From: Adiantum capillus-veneris
Taxonomy: Eukaryota; Streptophyta; Polypodiopsida; Polypodiales; Pteridaceae
Length of the DNA: 64,000 nt
Direction: 5' to 3'
Assembly (NCBI GenBank): GCA_014529385.2
Contig: CM043966.1
Location: 43,906,537 to 43,970,536 of the forward strand
Notes under the pieces: model-generated
The model's input: only the letters and a program-made list of their open reading frames with translations
Told to the model about the DNA's origin: nothing
Databases searched by the model: none
Position numbers and translations under genes: made by a program
Shown: positions 56,967-64,000 of the stretch, in pieces
Layout: each line of letters begins with the position of its first letter
Numbering within the stretch: position 1 is the first letter of the stretch

Positions 56967-58586
56967 ACGGCCCTAATTCTTGGTTTAGAACAATGTGTTT
57001 TACAAGGGGTGCATCGCCTAAATATGTTTGGCGATGCCATGCTCTTAATAAAGCAAAGAAATGGCACTTGGGTTTGTAAAAATCAGGTTTTGCCTCACCA
57101 ATTGCACCAAGTTAAGGATCTTTTAATAAATTTTGAAGAAGTGCAGCTATTTAATGTCCCTAGGGTAAAAAATGAAGAAGCAAATGCTTTAGCCAAGGAA
57201 AGAATACAAGATGTTTCCATAGGAGCAATCAAACCGAAGCTGCCCCTCTTTCAGGACAGTGATGCTATGCCTAATATCATCAACTCCTTAGATACAGGAG
57301 AATGTCTTGAAGGGTATTCCAAGGGCCAGAAACGATTGCTTGTCCAAATGGAAACAAGATAACGCCTTATAAACAGCACCTTGTACTGCAAGGGCAAAGA
57401 CCATATCCTCAGGCAAGTGCCAATCTCCAGTGAAATCACGGAGGTGATCTCAAGTTGCCATGATGGTGTTTGCGGTGGCCACTTTGCTCTAGATATTACT
57501 AGTAGAAAGATTCTACAGGCAGGATTCTCTTGGCCTAGTCTAAATAGGGATATGTATCATTGGTGTAAAAGATGCAGAGCTTGTCAAGTATCCAGTGATC
57601 AAACACTAACCTATGAACCACAGACTCCTATCATCTCATATGGCTCTTGTGAGAAGTGGGGAATAGATGCAATTGGTTCTTTACCAAGGGCCCAGTTGGG
57701 TAAGCTGTACATTCTAGTTGGTGTAGACTACATGACTCGATGGGCGGAAGCAATAGCCACCACATGCATTACAACCCAAGAAGCGGTGAAGTTCATATTT
57801 GAGCACATCTGTTGCCACTTTGGTACATCTTTGGAGATAATATCTGATAGAGGGCTAGGTTTTAGAGGCAGCTTGGTGGGAGCATTGATGAAGAAGCTAG
57901 GCGTCACATGCCGATACTCCACTCCATACTATCCACAGTACAATGATCTAGTGGAAAAGGTAAACGGCATGATCTATAAGATCATCACAAAACAGGTGAA
58001 TAACCACACACGGATGATTGGGATAAGCATCTCATGGCCGCTCTTTGGGCCTACCGCACGACATTTCGAGCATCACTAGGTTTCACCCCTTTCCATCTAG
58101 CATATGGAAAAGAGGCCATTCTACCCATCGAGGTGCAGATAGTCAACTTGCGAGTCATGGCTAGTCAGTCACAACACCCAGTTGCCCATCTTGCAACCAC
58201 ATCTTGGATCTAGAAAGGCTTCAGCTAGACAGGGAAGAGGTGATCAAGTACTATACAATGCAAGCGGGACTCACATTCAATCAAGGGCTTAAGGAAAAGA
58301 GTTTGAAGAAAGGCATGTTAGTATTGATATACGACAACATATTCGACACTAGGAAAGATAAGAAGTTTCAGCCCAAATGGGAAGGGCCATTCATCATCAA
58401 AAGGAGCTACACCCCAATGGTAGCTACAAATTGATGGAAGCAGATGGTCGGATTCACAAGACGAGAGGTAATGGATGGAGGTTCAAAAAGTACTTCTTAA
58501 GGTTTGATCTGGAGTTCATGGTAGATATTCAAGAGGAGGGAGAACCCTCCAACTCCGCTGCTAGAGAATCAGAAGCAAAGCTATAG
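56967..58586 (+). pseudogene. Second RNase H (rest) and integrase of Ty3 element B
   Basis: It resumes with ALILGLEQCVLQGVHRLNMF of the RNase H split by element A. The integrase follows: HDGVCGGHFALD...CKRCRAC (zinc finger), WGIDAIGSLP, IISDRGLGFRG and DLVEKVNGM (D, D, E all present), then FHLAYGKEAILP after a frameshift near 58060. The GPY/F-like end, KFQPKWEGPFIIK...PNGSYKL, spans another shift near 58420. A polypurine tract AGAAGGGGAGGGC lies at about 58600-58614, before the LTR. Confidence 0.87.
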
Positions 58587-58620
58587 ACATGAATGCCTCT
58601 AGCCAGAAGGGGAGGGCTAA

Positions 58621-58717
58621 TGATAGGAGGCTTTCAAAAGCCCCGACCGTTGGAACTAGCCCCAAGAGGGGGAGCTTAAATATGAATTAAAAAAACATTT
58701 TTTTTGTTGTTGCAGGT

Positions 58718-58749
<32 letters not shown>

Positions 58750-58798
58750 TTCCTTGTCCTTGCGTTCACAGAGGGGGCCTGACACCCTTGGCACAACC

Positions 58799-58850
<52 letters not shown>

Positions 58851-58942
58851 CCTCTTGCTTGGCACCATTTCCTTTTATCTCTCCTCCATTAATGAAAGCA
58901 ACCAACTCTCTCTATCTCTCTCTCCCATTCGCAAACCGCCAG

Positions 58943-58976
<34 letters not shown>

Positions 58977-59033
58977 TCACATACACACACACACACACAT
59001 ACACTCTCACCCTCACAATTCTCTCAATCTACC

Positions 59034-59082
<49 letters not shown>

Positions 59083-59099
59083 CAGCCCTCTCTCTAGTG

Positions 59100-59185
<86 letters not shown>

Positions 59186-59234
59186 AATACTTACACACAT
59201 ACATACACCTCTCTCCATCTCTCTCTCATTCAAA

Positions 59235-59279
<45 letters not shown>

Positions 59280-59317
59280 ATACACACACATACACCTCTC
59301 TCCATCTCTCTCTCATT

Positions 59318-59366
<49 letters not shown>

Positions 59367-59371
59367 ACACA

Positions 59372-59448
<77 letters not shown>

Positions 59449-60110
59449 CCTACACACATAAGCACACACACACAATCACATATGCACCAACAACGCACAC
59501 ACATGGCATGCACAAGAAGGAAGGAAGCAAAAAAAATCAAAGAGGATTGACATCAAGGCATCTACAGACAAAGAAGGACGACATTGAAAACACGCAATGG
59601 CAACAACAAATCAAAGAATGACGCCGAAGGCATGCCCCAATTGGCACCAAAGTTGACGAGAGTGCTAAACCAACGCACCAGTAAAGCCTGAGACTCGTCA
59701 GCATCTCATCCACGATGCACCTCCTCAGTAACATCCATAGGGTAACTCATTTTCCGTTTTTCAAGCCAAACTTTGTAGAAAAAACCATTTTGGATATTCC
59801 ACCTCTCCCTAGGTGATGGTCGCAAAGGCCCACTTAAGAGAATATCATTTTCTTATTTCTCCTAGAGCAAAGCACCAGTCAACCATCCAAGACCTAGCCG
59901 ACTTCTTTGTCTCTTCAGCTAAGAGCCCTAAACCTAGTTAGTTTATACTAAACTAATGCAGCCTGCACCTATAAAAGAGCACTGAGAGGTCACTGTCAAG
60001 GGGAGTCAGCACTTGAAAGATAAGTCATGCACACACACTGACTCGAAGGATCACTACGCACATGAGTAGGATCTCCGTACACATAGAATTTCCTTAGAGA
60101 ACACACTATA

Positions 60111-60182
<72 letters not shown>

Positions 60183-60253
60183 GCGGTCTCCATCTCGTCG
60201 AGACAGAGGGTTTTGTAAATACCATCTTGAATCAAGTTTTCCCTCGCATTCCG

Positions 60254-60300
<47 letters not shown>

Positions 60301-60456
60301 CTCGGTGTGTTGTGTTAATGTTATTTGAATCGCTATTGTCCGCGTCCTATGCGCTCAAAGCTAGGTGGTGCCCCTTGTTCACTCCCCTTGACGAGCCTTG
60401 CATACACGGGCCTGGCGTAGAGGCCGCTAGAGTCTGTTTTGCGCTTGCGCTTGTCA
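58621..60456 (+). repeat. 3' LTR of Ty3 element B
   Basis: About 1.84 kb, some 240 bases longer than the 5' LTR, chiefly through different CT/CA microsatellite lengths (58800-59450, 60113-60182, 60256-60297) and a 29-base C run (58720-58748). Confidence 0.87.
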
Positions 60457-61063
60457 CCATCAATCAAGTTCACCTGCTATGCTAATAAAGTAATCTCACA
60501 AAAGTGCTTTATCTAATTTTCTAATTCTCCTACTCTCAAAGTTCATAGGCCATTTCTTTTACACTAACAAGTAACAATCCATGATATAAAATGTGTTAAA
60601 TTTTCATGTATACACTTATATGAGGTCCTCAAATCCTCCTATAGAAGCATATGGTATCACAACCTTGTCAAAATTCCTATGAGAAGTGTATCATGCGATA
60701 CACTTGTTTGTGACAAACTAAGGTGAGGTCTTTGGTGTAATTTTCCCACATGTCCTTGAACATCCCCATCTAGTCAAATCAAATTTTGATTTTGTGGAAG
60801 GCCCTTATGCAATGTGTCTTCAAGTAGGAGTGTGACAGTGTATCATGGTGATTTTGGAGGGTTATATGTTTTTTATGGTTCAAATTTCATGGGCATAGTA
60901 GTGGGCATGTGTGCAAGCATTGTATATGCTCAAATGCACCCACTCGATTGAAGCAAGTGTATCAGAGTTCAAGCCCTAGGTTACCCTTTCTATCTCCCTC
61001 CATCAATAATTATCTCCCTATGGACAAATGTAGGCTTGTAGGGAGCTATAATTATTTGTTTGG

Positions 61064-61099
<36 letters not shown>

Positions 61100-61286
61100 A
61101 CATACAAGCAAGAGGGTGGATTGTAGTCCCTATAATCACTCCACAAAGATGAAAATTCTCTTTCTCTCTCTCTCTCTCTCATTAGACCTTGAGATCAAGA
61201 CTCATTGAGTAGATCTTTTATATTTTCTTGGATTGTTCTTATGAAAATAAAAATTCTCTTCTTTTTCCTCCTCTCCCTCTCTCTCT

Positions 61287-61324
<38 letters not shown>

Positions 61325-63140
61325 CACACACACAAAGTGTTTAGTTCTAGACTTGTAGGGTAAGGACATTTTTGGCAAGCCAAGGGCACATAATTAAGGA
61401 GAAATTAATTATTCATTAATTAGATAATTAAAAATTATAATTTTCTTCATTAAAGAAACTCTTTCACATGTGTAATCATTACCTAGAGATCTAATGTCCC
61501 CATTACTATGCCATGTCTATCCTAATCATCATGGCATGTACATATACACATATGAATAAAGATAAGTTTTTTAGCTATACATCTTGTCAAAATATGTATC
61601 CCCGTGCAAGTTTGTGCACACAATTGTATTTTTTAATTAAGTGATTAAGCTTCAAGGGTGGATTTAATAAAGTAAATAACCTTTTGAAAAATTCGGAAAA
61701 GTCATGAAAGGTGCTAGAATATTCTAGAAATTTTAGAAGTTTCTTTAAGGTTTTGGAAGGATCTAGAAGGTCCTAGATGGATGTGGAAGCAATGATGATG
61801 CATGTGCGAAAGTGAAGGAATGTAGGCCTTATCATGTCCCTCGTTGGTAAAAAAAGGGGTTACTGTGGCCTAAGAGAGGAAAGATCATTAAACTTAAGAA
61901 AAAGTAATTAATGAATAGTCAAAGTTGCTAATTATGCCAAGGGAAAGTGCCACTTGTAAAATTCAAATTTTGGAGCTTAGGTGGATGCCGTGTCAGCACT
62001 GCCACATTGTCTCCTCCTGCCCTATCATCTTTCACATATATGCACACTTTGTCCATTCACTTCCTAGGTGTCATTCCCAATCACCAGAGCCCAAAAACAC
62101 TATAAATAGGCCTCCCCTCTCTCTCAATTTTTTTCTTAGCTTGAATCCAAGCTGGAAGGAAGGCCATCACTACGCAAAAAAAAGGAGTTTTTTTCTTACA
62201 CGCGAAATACTAAGTAGTGGATAATCATAACATAAAATTTAAGCTTTTTATTTAAGTTTTTCACATCATATTATTATAATCCTATGTTATGCTACTCTTA
62301 TGTATGCATACTCTCTCATAAGCATAATTTACATATTATGCTTAATAATCTTATTAAACCATAAATAATATAAGAATATCTTATATTATTTGGAATTTCT
62401 TAATATAATTTTTTTTTCAACATCATAATAATATGAATAAGAAAATGCATTAAAATAAATAATTTATTAGTTTTCTTAATGAAAAATAGATAATTATGAT
62501 GGATTTTTCTTATAAAATCATGGAACATTAGTTTCACTTAGAATAAAACGTTTATCACTTCAAAGTTTTTAGAAAAACTTCTAGTGATGAATTAAGGCCA
62601 ATTTAGGCCCATTTTTTTACACCTTTTAGCTATTTTTGTAGGAAAATTTGACTTTTTAATAAAAGAAAAATTAGCTCATCACTAACAATGTGGATTCTCT
62701 AATTTTTCTTGGATTTCAACATTCATACACAAATTTTTTGATATTTTTAAGGCATTTTTAAGCTTAAAAATATCAAGGGAAAAATAGTAAATTTAAGAAT
62801 TTAAAGAAAATTTTTAAAATTGATAATAGAGTACTAGGAGATAAAATTAATTCTTTAAATACCTTGATATATTTGTTTTATGAAGAATTAAAGATGGTAC
62901 CCAAGTGTGCGTGTCATGTTCCTATCGCGGATATGCGTCCAATGGATGTACCCTTAGCATCTATGCAAGAGAACGGAGAAGTGCAAGTGTGCAATGTGGT
63001 TGGTAAGCTAACCTTTATTATTTTTTTAAACAGTTTACATAAGGAAAGGTAGAATTTTCAATTATATAGCTAGCGGAAGATATAGGTGATTTCCTAGTCT
63101 CCGAAATTGTCTTGGCCTAATGGCAGAAAGATATAAGTGG
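60457..63140. other. No recognisable gene
   Basis: The first bases probably resume the copia LTR fragment split by element B. Microsatellites include (GT)n at 61066-61095, (CT)n at 61160-61180 and (CA)n at 61290-61331. The A/T-rich stretch 62220-62860 shows no frame with a domain. A TATA-like CACTATAAATAGGCC lies at 62098 without an identifiable gene after it. Confidence 0.5.
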
Positions 63141-63215
63141 ACTTTTTTTCACACGGCATCCAAGACCCTTCTTATGGTTATTAACAAGGGTCTTGGATGC
63201 CGTGTGAAAAAAAGT
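63141..63215. repeat. Perfect 30-bp hairpin
   Basis: The left arm 63141-63170 and right arm 63186-63215 are exactly complementary over 30 bases (centre CACGGCATCCAAGACCCTT), with a 15-base loop CTTATGGTTATTAAC. The perfect pairing suggests recent origin or selection; a small-RNA precursor or a foldback footprint are both possible. Confidence 0.95.
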
Positions 63216-63683
63216 AAAGTACTTGAAATGGTCTCGGGCAACAACTTTTTCCAAAGCCTGCCGAGGATACCCACAAGGTTGAGCTAGACACCTTGGTGGA
63301 TGAGCTGTTTGGTCCGCTTGATGCGAAAGCGATTACACTGACCATGAGGTTACAAGCCTTTCATAGGGTAAGGGCTCTTTGGTAGGGGTCCGGAGTATAA
63401 AGATCCTATCTGTCTTGAATTGGAAGGGAGGGGTGTCCATGGGTTCCCACAAGAGGCGGAAGACTAGGATTCTAGAGGCCTAGTAATGGCAAATGTACAT
63501 ATGCAAGATACTAGTCACATGAAAAGTATTTGTAGAAGAGCATACATTGGTTTTCAATTGTTTGCCATTAAGGAAGTGTCATAAGGTACAAAGTCCTAAA
63601 GATTTAATAATGGGACCTATCTTTACATGTAAATAGTGTGGTAGTAATTACTTAAGAAGAATGGATTAAATTGTATATATATG

Positions 63684-63722
<39 letters not shown>

Positions 63723-63873
63723 GCATACATGTGTGTGTGTGTGTGTGTATCTATATATATATGTATGTATGCATACATACATATATACATATACATTCAT
63801 ATATATACATACATACATATAAATAAATAAATAAATAAATAATATATATATATATATAGATATATATACATAC

Positions 63874-63938
<65 letters not shown>

Positions 63939-64000
63939 TATACATGGGTGAATGCATGAATAGGTGGTACACTAGCTACCCATTTTTGGGGGTGGTAGCA
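63216..64000. repeat. Gene-poor end with TA, CATA and TTTA microsatellites
   Basis: 63676-63935 holds (TA)n, (GT)n, (CATA)n, (AAAT)n and (TTTA)n arrays that are partly self-complementary. A degenerate frame around 63245-63365 (FFQSLPRIPTRLS-like and TLVDELFGPLDAK-like words) might be a retroelement Gag fragment, but I cannot support it. Confidence 0.6.

Larger units (their letters stand above)
42270..60456 (+). mobile_element. Ty3/gypsy element B (outer, plus strand), RT-core deleted
   Basis: The LTRs start TGATAG and end GCTTGTCA (42270-43867 and 58621-60456). The flanking 4-bp duplication CCAT is exact (42266-42269 and 60457-60460). Without the nested element it would be about 9.5 kb. Gene order is gag, protease, (RT deleted), RNase H, second RNase H, integrase. 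Its proteins are close relatives of element A, and both share a GGCGCC-like primer site region. It is non-autonomous because the reverse transcriptase core is missing. Confidence 0.9.

Noticed and set aside
58754-59621. Ser-Leu/His-Thr repeat frames over 170 codons
   Set aside because: Same microsatellite artefact in the 3' LTR.
63680-63930. Large hairpin of TA/CATA repeats as an origin or structured RNA
   Set aside because: Self-complementarity is a trivial property of TA-type microsatellites.

Overview
The window looks like nuclear DNA of a land plant, most likely a large-genome seed-free plant such as a fern or lycophyte. That placement is an inference from the mix of elements: Ty1/copia, dual-RNase-H Ty3 elements, a Penelope-like element, a hAT element with 8-bp target duplications, spliced genes, a Crinkler-type protein and very long CT/CA microsatellites. 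I see no ordinary housekeeping gene and no rRNA, tRNA or CRISPR array. Almost everything is mobile or decaying DNA.

Layout. 1-1462: 5' end of a minus-strand Ty1/copia element (gag start, primer binding site, LTR). 3450-5060: broken Crinkler-type gene (P-loop NTPase plus restriction-endonuclease-fold domain). 5551-7110: inverted-repeat element inside a repeat that recurs at 33966-35130. 9019-13772: decayed Penelope-like element with inverted ends that carry homopolymer G/C tracts (88 Gs on the left). 14585-24341, continued at 31978-33730: a cluster of unfamiliar, intron-bearing, decayed genes. The cluster comprises a plus-strand gene of unknown function; a minus-strand C48/Ulp1-like cysteine protease with an RG-rich tail; a minus-strand protein with a clear but divergent histone H3 fold; a small helical plus-strand gene; a three-exon plus-strand gene; and a minus-strand coiled-coil protein with a GD/CxxC/H-rich C-terminal region. 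Repeated short hairpins sharing the core ACCRAGCGAR lie between them. I regard this cluster as the best candidate for an undescribed multigene mobile element.

24350-31977: a 7.6-kb hAT transposon with 8-bp target duplications, inserted into the coding region of that last gene. It carries a BED/DUF659/hAT-dimerisation transposase on the plus strand and, on the minus strand, a protein-kinase-like gene and a coiled-coil gene. 35450-35732: an orphan end of a related hAT element. 35740-41000: gene-poor AT-rich DNA ending in a polypurine tract and LTR start. 42270-60456: a plus-strand Ty3 element (4-bp target duplication ccat) that has lost its reverse transcriptase core. It is itself interrupted inside its second RNase H by a minus-strand Ty3 element at 48264-56966. 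60457-64000: gene-poor DNA with microsatellites and one perfect 30-bp hairpin.

A theme across the window is that many otherwise open reading frames are broken by single in-frame stops, all explicable as C-to-T changes at CGA, CAG or CAA. This fits decay of methylated repeats. All intron joins, frameshifts and homologies below were read by eye; no database search was possible.
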